Of a stretch of DNA of 44,638 nt, positions 24,376 to 31,901 are shown piece by piece. The notes below the pieces were generated by a model. That model worked only from the letters and a program-made list of their open reading frames with translations, was not told where the DNA came from and did no database searches. Where the stretch lies: contig JANXUD010000017.1 in NCBI GenBank assembly GCA_025352045.1, positions 1 to 44,638 on the forward strand. Direction: 5' to 3'. Both the position numbers and the translations under genes were made by a program. The stretch is from Gammaproteobacteria bacterium. Lineage in GTDB: Bacteria; Pseudomonadota; Gammaproteobacteria; Xanthomonadales; Xanthomonadaceae. Each line of letters begins with the position of its first letter. Position 1 is the stretch's first letter.

Positions 24376-25668
24376 GTGAACGCGATCAAGACCCTCGGCA
24401 TCCTCGGCGGCTGCCTCGTCGCGGCCCTTGCCTGCGGTCGGGCCTCGGCCCAGACCACGGACGGCTACCACTCCATCCAGATCTTCCCGGTGGTGGTCGA
24501 TACCGCCTCGTTTGCGCAGCGCTTCAGCTTCCGCAACCCGAATCCCTCCCCGGTGACCATCACGCCGAAGTACTTCCCGGCGAACGGCACCACGGCCACG
24601 ATCCTCACCTGCCCGGACATCGTCATCGCGGCGGGCAAGACGGCGACCGTCACCAGCCTGCGCACGATGTGCCCCGCGCTGCCGACGGGCAGCCAGTTCG
24701 GCTTCCTGTACACCAGCGAGACCACGGCCAACAACCTGCCGTACGCCGGCTTTTCCCGGGTGGCCAACCCGCAGGGCAACGGCTTCGCGGTCGAGGCATT
24801 CCCGGCGCATACCTTCACCTCCGCCGACAGCGTTGTGAATGGCATCCGCCGCCTCGCCGCCGCCGCCGGCCAGCCGACCTTCCAGACCAACTGCTTCGTC
24901 GGCAACCTCAATGACGTCACGCCGGCCGGCTCCCCGGTCAGCACCCCGATCCACTACACGCTGTATGACAGCGCGGGCAACACCATCGGCACCGGCGGCG
25001 ACCTCTCCCTGGTCCCGGGCCAGGTGGTCCGCCTGCTGGATGTGTTCGCCACCGGCGGCGCGCCCGCCGGCGACTTCAACGATGCGTCGGTGAAGTTCGA
25101 GGAACTGGGTCCCGACGAGCCGGCCCTGATGGCGTTTTGCACCGTGCAGGACAACACCAGCTTCGGCGCGGACTTCCGCGTTGCCAAGCAGGAACTCGGC
25201 GCCGGCGGCCAGGCCTTCCCGGGTGACGTGATCGGTTCGCAGGACAACCATGTCACCCGCAATACCCTGACCACGGTGGACTCGGTCGGCCGCAGCTTCA
25301 CCATCGCAGCCGGCGCCAACGTCAACACGCACATGGTCTATTTCCGCCACCCCGACTACGTGCAGTGCGAAATCATCGACCCGGGCACCAACGTGCGCGC
25401 GCTCGCCGCCTACGGCCTGGAGATCCGCATGCTCGACCAGGACGGGCTGGTGGTGGCCGGCGGCAACAACATCACCGGCTTCCCCGAGATCTACCTTGGT
25501 GACAAGACCGATCGCAATGGCGGCTCCAATACCCGTTACCGCATCGAGGTCGAGGACTCCGGCGTCAACTCCGCCGCCAGCCGCTCGTACAAGCTGCACT
25601 GCCAGAGCGGCAGCGGCCATACGCTGGGCGACCTGATCAAGTACCAGGTGGCCGGCGACCTGTTCTAA
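24376..25668 (+). CDS. Secreted Cys-conserved protein, paralog 3 of 3
   Basis: A 430-residue member of the same tandem family. Signal peptide about 1-25 (ending ASA) before QTTDGYHSIQIFP; then FAQRFSFRNPNPSP, LTCPDI, MCPALPTGSQFGF, FPAHTFTSADSVV, QTNCFVGN, AFCTVQDNTSFGADFR, YFRHPDYVQCEI and LHCQSGSGHTLGD. The six cysteines are again conserved. The start is GTG 24376, with CGGAG 5 bp upstream; ATG 24298 is in frame but lies before the signal peptide. All three copies thus use non-ATG starts. Downstream there is only a weak hairpin (25670-25689) before the convergent membrane-protein gene. Confidence 0.87.
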   Translation: MNAIKTLGILGGCLVAALACGRASAQTTDGYHSIQIFPVVVDTASFAQRFSFRNPNPSPVTITPKYFPANGTTATILTCPDIVIAAGKTATVTSLRTMCPALPTGSQFGFLYTSETTANNLPYAGFSRVANPQGNGFAVEAFPAHTFTSADSVVNGIRRLAAAAGQPTFQTNCFVGNLNDVTPAGSPVSTPIHYTLYDSAGNTIGTGGDLSLVPGQVVRLLDVFATGGAPAGDFNDASVKFEELGPDEPALMAFCTVQDNTSFGADFRVAKQELGAGGQAFPGDVIGSQDNHVTRNTLTTVDSVGRSFTIAAGANVNTHMVYFRHPDYVQCEIIDPGTNVRALAAYGLEIRMLDQDGLVVAGGNNITGFPEIYLGDKTDRNGGSNTRYRIEVEDSGVNSAASRSYKLHCQSGSGHTLGDLIKYQVAGDLF

Positions 25669-25701
25669 ACCGGCACCCGCCTTTGCCGGACGGCCCCCTG
25701 C

Positions 25702-28179
25702 TCAGCGCAGGCGCCGGATCGTGTAGTCGTGCAGCGAGGTCCCCGCCCCGGCGGGGACCATGACCCGCACCTCGAGGTCGCGCGCGCCGGGCGCGGGCAC
25801 GCTGAAGGGAAACGAAGCGAACACGCCATCGGCCCCCGCCGCGTGCGCAACGCTGGCGGCCAGCAACTGCGCGCCGCCCGCCATCGCCACGTCGATTTGC
25901 ACGCCCGCCTCGGCGCGCGCCCCGCGCAGTTGCAACTGGTAGTCGCCCGGCGGCAGCACGGCATAGGGTCCATAGGCGAGGTAGCCGGCGCGCCCGTCGG
26001 CGACCAGTCCGCGGCCAGGCTGGCGCCGACCGACCTGGGACAGCACCCGCGCGTCCTGGCCGACATGCACGCTCAGTCGGCGGCCGGGCGTGAAGTCCAC
26101 GGCATCAAGCCGGTAGATCCGCACCGGTGCATCCATCACCCGGCCATAGGCGGAGGGCGGCCAGGCGCCGCGCAGGAAGCCGTCGGCGCGCAGGCGCACC
26201 GAGCCGACCGGCGAAAATCCGGGCGGCGCGCGCGCCGCGCCGGTGGCCAGGTAGACCTGGTCGTAGGCCCTGGCGACGCCCTCGAGGAAGCCGATGTCGC
26301 CCAGGGCCGAGCCGCCGGCCGTGACCACGTTGCGCCCGAAGGTGTAGGCCAGGGTGGTCTTGATTTCCTTCGGCTCGAAGCCCTGGCCCGGGCTGCCGTC
26401 CACCAGCAGGACATCGCCGTCGCCGGCGACGGCGGCGAGCCGCCCGATGCTCTCGAACGCGCCCGCATTGTCCACTCGCCCCAGTTGCGCGGACGACAGC
26501 ACGGTCGCGTACACGCCCGAGGCCAGCAGCGTGGCGCCGAGCACGCGTCGCGCCGGCGCGCTGTCGAGCCAGGACAGGCAGCAAGTGGTGAACAGCAACG
26601 CGTACGGCACCAGTTCGCTGGCCAGGTAGCGCGCGTAGTAGGGCTGGTAGGGCACCGTCCAGTTCAACAGCGCGGCGTAGACGATGAAGCACAGCACGAA
26701 GGGCAGCAACAGGCGCGCGCCGGGCGCCGCCCAGCGGCGCTGCGCCAGCAGCACGTAGGCGATCGCCACCAGGGGGCACAGGTAGACGGCTGCGACGACC
26801 AGGCTGCCGTGGGCGATCCCGGACCAGCCGCCGCCTGCGACGCCGGGGAATTGCTGCAGCCACGCATCGTGCAGGTAACGCGTGCCGAAGCCGAGCTGCC
26901 ACAGCTTCCATCCGCCCAGCGCGAGCACGAGCAACAAGGCCGGTCCGAGCAGCGCTTCCCCGCGCAGGACCAGTCCACGCAGGCGGCCGACGCTGGCGCC
27001 GTTTCCGGGCAGGCGGGAGAGCAGGAGCGACGCGACGGCAGCGGCGCCGGCGATCGCCAGGAGCACCGCCGGCCAGCGCGGCCCGGCCGCGAGCGCGAAG
27101 CTCTGTTCGTACACCTTCAACGAATACGGCCGCGAAAACGCCAGGCCATAGGCGATCGACGCGGCATACAGTGCCATCGTCGCGTAGGCCCAGCGGCTGA
27201 TCGCGCGCACGCGTTCGACATCGGCATCGAACAGGCGCGGCAGCCAGGCCAGGGCGCACAGGATCGGCAGGTACATGAAACCCGACAGCCGGGTCAGGAA
27301 CAGGCAGGCGAAGGCGGCTGCGGACAGCCAGAGCCAGCGCGCGCGCCGCGCGCCCGGCGCCGATTGCGCGTAGCGCGCCAACCACGCGAAGCCGGCCAGG
27401 GAAAACGCCAGGGTCGGGATTTCGGTGAGCGGGAACTTGGAGAAGAACGCCAGCAGGGGATTGACCGCGAACAGCAGGGCGGCGGCGAGCCCCACGCGCT
27501 CGCTACCGCTGATCGCGATCGCCAGGCGCTGGAAGAACAGCACCGATAGCAACGACAAGAAGCTCAGTCCGTACGCCGCCGCGCCGACGCCGAACAGTCC
27601 GCCGAAGATCGCCAGCCAGACCGGGAACAGGTGGTAGAACTGGAACACGAAGGTCGGGTTCCTGCCGGGCAGCGTGTACACGCCCGGAAGGAAGGGGTCG
27701 GTGTAGTTGTCGACGATGTAGGACGCGCGCGCCGTGCCGGCGGCAAGCCGCGCCCAGGCCGGATCGTCCACGGCAATGCCATGGCTGTGCACCAGGTGCG
27801 CGGCGACATTGGTGTACACGCCCTGATCCTGGCCGCCCTGCACATAGGGAAAGGGCACGAGCCGGAACAGCAGCGCCAGCAACAGGACGGGGAGCAGGTG
27901 GCGCCAGCGCAGCGCGGGCGCGCCGGCGTCGGGCACGCGCCCCGGGCCGCGCCCTGCCTCGCCCGCCTGCACCGCCGCATGGAAGAGCAGCGTGGCAAGC
28001 AGGCCGAGCAGCACGGCCGACACCGCGACGAATCGGCCGGCCAGGGCGAGGCCAAGCCCGGACAGGCCGGTGGCTGCCACGAAGACAGTCAGGCGTTCGA
28101 GCCAGGCGTCAATGCCGGCGTCCCCGCCAGCCAAGGCGCCGACGGCTTGCCCGGCTTCCCCGGGCGCGTGCTGGCTCAC
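25702..28179 (-). CDS. GT-C-like polytopic membrane protein with a C-terminal shared module
   Basis: An 825-residue inner-membrane protein. After a first helix near residue 30-55, the first large loop holds PYVQGGQDQGVYTN, an acidic motif placed as in GT-C transferases (PMT/ArnT type) that use polyprenyl-phosphate sugars outside the membrane. About a dozen hydrophobic segments follow to near residue 570. A soluble region comes next, and the last 115 residues (about 711-825) begin SQVGRR and contain AGYLAYGPYAVLPPGDYQL, a module shared with the two upstream gene products. The start is GTG 28179, overlapping the lipoprotein stop (GTGA); the frame runs on upstream but that is a shadow. Likely transfers a sugar in the periplasm; donor and acceptor unknown. 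Confidence 0.85.
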   Translation of the reverse strand: MSQHAPGEAGQAVGALAGGDAGIDAWLERLTVFVAATGLSGLGLALAGRFVAVSAVLLGLLATLLFHAAVQAGEAGRGPGRVPDAGAPALRWRHLLPVLLLALLFRLVPFPYVQGGQDQGVYTNVAAHLVHSHGIAVDDPAWARLAAGTARASYIVDNYTDPFLPGVYTLPGRNPTFVFQFYHLFPVWLAIFGGLFGVGAAAYGLSFLSLLSVLFFQRLAIAISGSERVGLAAALLFAVNPLLAFFSKFPLTEIPTLAFSLAGFAWLARYAQSAPGARRARWLWLSAAAFACLFLTRLSGFMYLPILCALAWLPRLFDADVERVRAISRWAYATMALYAASIAYGLAFSRPYSLKVYEQSFALAAGPRWPAVLLAIAGAAAVASLLLSRLPGNGASVGRLRGLVLRGEALLGPALLLVLALGGWKLWQLGFGTRYLHDAWLQQFPGVAGGGWSGIAHGSLVVAAVYLCPLVAIAYVLLAQRRWAAPGARLLLPFVLCFIVYAALLNWTVPYQPYYARYLASELVPYALLFTTCCLSWLDSAPARRVLGATLLASGVYATVLSSAQLGRVDNAGAFESIGRLAAVAGDGDVLLVDGSPGQGFEPKEIKTTLAYTFGRNVVTAGGSALGDIGFLEGVARAYDQVYLATGAARAPPGFSPVGSVRLRADGFLRGAWPPSAYGRVMDAPVRIYRLDAVDFTPGRRLSVHVGQDARVLSQVGRRQPGRGLVADGRAGYLAYGPYAVLPPGDYQLQLRGARAEAGVQIDVAMAGGAQLLAASVAHAAGADGVFASFPFSVPAPGARDLEVRVMVPAGAGTSLHDYTIRRLR

Positions 28180-28766
28180 GGCCGCGAACGGATCTCGTAG
28201 CCCGACACCGTCACCCGCGATTTTTCGACGACGCGCACGCGTACTTCGATATCGTTCGCCGCCGTGGCAAGTTCGAACGGCAGCAGCGCGAGCGCGCCGC
28301 CGGCCGCGGGATCGAGCAGCGCCGCCGGTTCCAGCTCGCGCGCGGCGACCACGGTGGCGCCCTTGTCGCGGGCGATGTCCACGTGCAGGGGACCGGCATG
28401 GCCCGTCTGCACGATGCCCTGGATCGCCACCTCGTACTTGCCGGCATCGAGGTGCGCATACGGGCCGAACACCAGCCAGCCGGCGCGACCGTCGGCGACG
28501 AGGCCGAGGCCGGGCGTGCGCACGCCTACCTGGCTGCCGATGCCCGGATCGTCGATGGTCCAGGACTTGGCCATCGCCGCGCTGGGCGCAGCCGCGGCAC
28601 GGGGTGCGGCAGCAGCAGCCGGACCGGCCGGCGCTTGCGTCGCGGCATCCTCGTCGGTCACCGGCGTGGCGGGCGCGACGTTGGCTGGTCGTTCGCCGCA
28701 ACCGGCAACGCACAGGCAGAAGGCCAGCGCGAACAGGCGCGGGGCACGGGGGCGGCGATCGGGCAT
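28176..28766 (-). CDS. Lipoprotein carrying the shared C-terminal module
   Basis: A 196-residue predicted lipoprotein. A basic N-terminus and hydrophobic stretch lead to the lipobox CVAGC, with the acylated Cys at 23. Residues 24-73 are an Ala/Pro-rich linker. From about 74 to the end the protein is one module (SQVGVRTPG, AGWLVFGPYAHLDAGKYEV, NDIEVRVRVV, SGYEIRSRP) nearly the same in layout as the C-termini of the flanking gene products. The module is thus exported by itself and tethered to a membrane. I chose ATG 28766, because the upstream part of the open frame is not signal-like. Stop and next start overlap (GTGA). No family name is known to me. Confidence 0.85.
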   Translation of the reverse strand: MPDRRPRAPRLFALAFCLCVAGCGERPANVAPATPVTDEDAATQAPAGPAAAAAPRAAAAPSAAMAKSWTIDDPGIGSQVGVRTPGLGLVADGRAGWLVFGPYAHLDAGKYEVAIQGIVQTGHAGPLHVDIARDKGATVVAARELEPAALLDPAAGGALALLPFELATAANDIEVRVRVVEKSRVTVSGYEIRSRP

Positions 28767-28841
28767 GTCGGGATTCCGGTGAGAGGCGTCGAAAGTATAG
28801 AACGCGCACGGAGGCGGCCCGCAGGCCATCGGCGCGCGCAG

Positions 28842-31800
28842 TCAGTGGGTGGAGTCGATCCGGTGCAGTTCGATTGCGTCGAGGGCAAGGCTTGCCGTGT
28901 CCGAGACCCAGAGCCGTACCTCCAGGTCCGTGGCATCGGCATCCAGCGACAGCAAGGCCGACGCGAGCTGGCCCTGGCCGCCGGCGCCCGGATCGAGGTC
29001 CTGGTGCGCCAGCCGGACGCGGCCCTGGTCGACGACCACGTCGCACCAGGCCTGGCCGTCGCCCGCCCAGGCGCCGCGCAGTTCCAGCCGATAGCGGCCC
29101 GCTGGCAACCTGGCGTATGGCCCGTAGGAAAGGAAGCCGGCGTGGCCATTGCTGCGCCAGGATTCGCGCTCGCGCTGCCCGACCTGGTGCGAGAGCCGGG
29201 GATCGTTGGCGGGAAAGAGATGGCGCGGACCGGGAAGCCACTGCGCATCCCATTGGCCATCCAGCACCAGGGCCAGCAGTTCGCCCGCGCTCTTGGCCCA
29301 GTCCAGCAAGCGCACGCCCGACGATTGCGGGGCCGCGCCGTGGCGATGCAGGTCCAGCCAGGCCTGGATGGACGCCGCCAGGTCGCCGGCCGCGTGGCCG
29401 GAAAACCAGTGTGCGTGCGCGCCTGCGACTTCGCGGAACACCGGCAGGTCGCGGGCGATCACCGGCAGCCCGTGGCGCGCGGCCTCGATGATCGGAAGCC
29501 CGAAGCCTTCGCCCTCGGACGCCGTGAGCAGGGCGGCGCTGCCGGCGTAGAGCGCGCGCAGCTCCGCGTCACTGGCCGCGTCGAGCCAGTGCAGGCGGCG
29601 GCCATGCTCGGGATGTGCGCGCAGTCCCGCGGCGAATTCCTCCATCAGCCAGCCCGGCTTGCCGACGATGGCGAGGTTCGCGTCGCCGCCATCCGCCCAC
29701 ACCTGTTCGAAGGCCGCGAGCGCCTGCGCATAGCCCTTGCGCGGCTCCAGCGTGCCGACCATCAGGATGGTGGGCGCGCTCGACAGCCACGCCGGCGCGG
29801 CCGCAGATGCGGGCGCAGCCGCGTCGGACGCCTGCGGGTCAAGGTCGGCGCCCAGGTGGAAGTGGCCGATGTGCAGCGGGCGCAACCGCGGCGGACGCGC
29901 CTGGTCGCACCACTCCAGCAACTGGTCGGCTACCGCGCGCGAAATGCAGCACAGCCCGTCGGCAAGCCGCCCGATCGCCGGGTACCAGCGTTCGAAATGC
30001 GGCAGGGCGCCGGGATTGACCACGTCGGGCCGCAGCAAGGGGATCAGGTCGTAGACGACGAAATACAGGGCCACGCCCCGCGCGCGCCAGCGTTCGAACT
30101 GCGCCTGCTGTCCGGGAACGATGTGCGCGGACAGGTCGAGCCCGAGGAAGACGTCGCCGGGGCGCGGATCGGCCACCGTGTCGGCAGGCGCCGCACCGTC
30201 GCGCCCGAGCAGGCGGTGCACGAAGCCGCGCGCGAGGCGCCAGGCGCCGCCATCGAAGTACAACGGTGTCACGTCCAGGCCGGGCGGCGGCGTAGCCAGC
30301 AGCTCGCGCAGGATGTTGCGCACTACGCGCTGGATGCCGGTGCGCGCGTCGTGGCTGGCGAGGTTCGATACGTCCACCAGCAATTGCCGGCCGCGGCCGG
30401 GCGGCGGGGCGTTGGCCGACTGTGCCGCGGCCAGCCGGCGCGGCATGTCGCGGCCCGCATCGCGGCTGGCATCGCGGCCGGCGACCAGGCGCGATAGTGC
30501 ACGCGACTGCTGGCGCAGCATGCGCAGCCGCGCCGCATCGGCGGCAGTCGCATCGGCGGCAGTCGCATCGGCGGCCGTCGCATCGGCGACAGTCTCGTCG
30601 GCGGCCGCTGCACTGGCGGCAGTCGCATCGCGCGCAGCCACGTCGTCGCGCGCGCGGGCAGCAGCCTTGTCTGGCCCGGCATGCCAGCGCGCGATCGCAT
30701 CCAGGGCGCGCGTCGCGCTGGTCTCCCAGGAAAACAGGCGCACGCGTTCGTCGCCATGGGCAAGCAGCCGCGCGCGCAGCGCACCGTCGCCAAGCGCGTC
30801 CGCGATCTTCGCCGACATGGCCGAGTCCGACAGCGGGTCGAACATCGCTTCCGGATAACCGATCACTTCCGGCAGGCTGCTGGCGTCGGCCCCGATCACC
30901 GGCGCGCCGCAGGCCATCGCTTCAAGCGCTGGCAGGCCGAAGCCCTCGCAGCGTGACGGGAAGACATACAGCTCGCAGGCGTTGTACATCGCCACCAGGT
31001 CGGCATCCGGCACGAAGCCGACGAAGCGCACGTCGCCGGCGTCCAGGCCCTGCGCCCGCACCAGTGCATCGAGCTCGGCGCGGATCGGCGCCGGCGGCTC
31101 GCCCACCACCACGAGTTGGCGCGACCTGCGCAGCGCCCCGGGCAGCGCGGCCCAGGCGCGGACCAGCCCGGCGACGTTCTTGCGCGGGTCGAAGCCGCCC
31201 GTGTACATCGTGAATGGCCGCCACAGCGCATGCCGCGCGCGCAACGCGGCATCGCGCGCAGGTTCGGCGGGAAGCCGGCGGAACACCGGGTCGCAGGCGC
31301 CGGAGATGTTCGCCACACGGTCCGCCGGCAGACCCAGCAGGTCGATGCCCTGGCGCCGGCTGAAATCGGAGATCGCCAGGCAAAGGTCGGCGCGACGCAG
31401 GTCCTCGAGCTTGCGCTCGTACCAGCGCCGGGTCGGCGGGTCCTGCAGGTACTGCGCCTGCATGGCCAGCGGGATCAGGTCATAGAGCGTCACCGCCGTG
31501 GGCAGCGCGGGTGCGCTGCCATGGCCGATGGACGTGGCGACGGCGTCGTCCCAGCCTTCGAACAGCGAACTGACATGGACCAGGTCGGGCCGCAGCCCGC
31601 GCAGGAAATCCTCGCGCAGCAATTCGGCGATGCGGTTGCGCCAGGGATCGGGCGCCAGGTGTTCGACCGCGGGGAAGGGGTTGTCCCAGACCACGATGCG
31701 ATCCTGCGGCAGGAGTGCATCGAAGCCCGCGCGGATCTCCTCGATCGCGTCCGGCAGCCCGCCATTGAGGGCGATCCAGAATTCGTGCCCGCGGTCCTGG

Positions 31801-31898
31801 CGCAGCATCGCCTCGGCCAGGCTGCGCGAGTAGCGGCCGATGCCGCGGAAGCGGCTGCCGGCGCTCTGGCAGGCCTGCAGGTCGATGACGATGCGCAT
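28842..31898 (-). CDS. Double GT4 glycosyltransferase with the shared C-terminal module
   Basis: A 1018-residue protein with two complete GT-B glycosyltransferase domains. Domain 1 (about 1-390) has FRGIGRYSRSL, TMYTGGFDPRKNV and SRCEGFGLPALEAMA (E-x7-E). A low-complexity linker (about 395-495) holds repeated ATAAD units. Domain 2 (about 500-860) has GIQRVVRNIL, VGTLEPRKGYAQAL and SEGEGFGLPIIEAAR and is clearly related to the GT4 encoded at 35636. The last 120 residues carry HAGFLSYGPYARLPAGRYRL, the module also found in the next two gene products. Two active sites suggest it builds two linkages of a repeat unit or polymerises a chain in the cytoplasm. ATG 31898 overlaps no gene; the methyltransferase ends 3 bp upstream. 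Confidence 0.9.
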   Translation of the reverse strand: MRIVIDLQACQSAGSRFRGIGRYSRSLAEAMLRQDRGHEFWIALNGGLPDAIEEIRAGFDALLPQDRIVVWDNPFPAVEHLAPDPWRNRIAELLREDFLRGLRPDLVHVSSLFEGWDDAVATSIGHGSAPALPTAVTLYDLIPLAMQAQYLQDPPTRRWYERKLEDLRRADLCLAISDFSRRQGIDLLGLPADRVANISGACDPVFRRLPAEPARDAALRARHALWRPFTMYTGGFDPRKNVAGLVRAWAALPGALRRSRQLVVVGEPPAPIRAELDALVRAQGLDAGDVRFVGFVPDADLVAMYNACELYVFPSRCEGFGLPALEAMACGAPVIGADASSLPEVIGYPEAMFDPLSDSAMSAKIADALGDGALRARLLAHGDERVRLFSWETSATRALDAIARWHAGPDKAAARARDDVAARDATAASAAAADETVADATAADATAADATAADAARLRMLRQQSRALSRLVAGRDASRDAGRDMPRRLAAAQSANAPPPGRGRQLLVDVSNLASHDARTGIQRVVRNILRELLATPPPGLDVTPLYFDGGAWRLARGFVHRLLGRDGAAPADTVADPRPGDVFLGLDLSAHIVPGQQAQFERWRARGVALYFVVYDLIPLLRPDVVNPGALPHFERWYPAIGRLADGLCCISRAVADQLLEWCDQARPPRLRPLHIGHFHLGADLDPQASDAAAPASAAAPAWLSSAPTILMVGTLEPRKGYAQALAAFEQVWADGGDANLAIVGKPGWLMEEFAAGLRAHPEHGRRLHWLDAASDAELRALYAGSAALLTASEGEGFGLPIIEAARHGLPVIARDLPVFREVAGAHAHWFSGHAAGDLAASIQAWLDLHRHGAAPQSSGVRLLDWAKSAGELLALVLDGQWDAQWLPGPRHLFPANDPRLSHQVGQRERESWRSNGHAGFLSYGPYARLPAGRYRLELRGAWAGDGQAWCDVVVDQGRVRLAHQDLDPGAGGQGQLASALLSLDADATDLEVRLWVSDTASLALDAIELHRIDSTH
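30535..30632 (-). repeat. 15-bp tandem repeats coding the inter-domain linker
   Basis: Units close to GCATCGGCGGCAGTC follow one another several times on the plus strand, in frame with the minus-strand gene, giving repeats of five residues (ATAAD) between the two GT4 domains. Degenerate copies flank the perfect ones, suggesting copy number changes by slippage. Confidence 0.8.
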
Positions 31899-31901
31899 GG
31901 C

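Noticed and set aside
22471-25620. A 1049-codon open frame on the minus strand antisense to paralogs 2 and 3, and similar long antisense frames (20741-22057 minus, 25729-27549 plus, 28383-30497 plus, 31116-33134 plus, 39109-41145 minus, 42859-44499 minus)
   Set aside because: They mirror real genes with strong family motifs; high GC at third positions removes stops on the opposite strand, and their compositions are Arg/Ala/Gly/His-rich with no recognisable domain.
25669-25701. Hairpin CCGGCA/TGCCGG as an intrinsic terminator between convergent genes
   Set aside because: Short 6-bp stem with an 8-base loop and no T-run on either strand; too weak to call.
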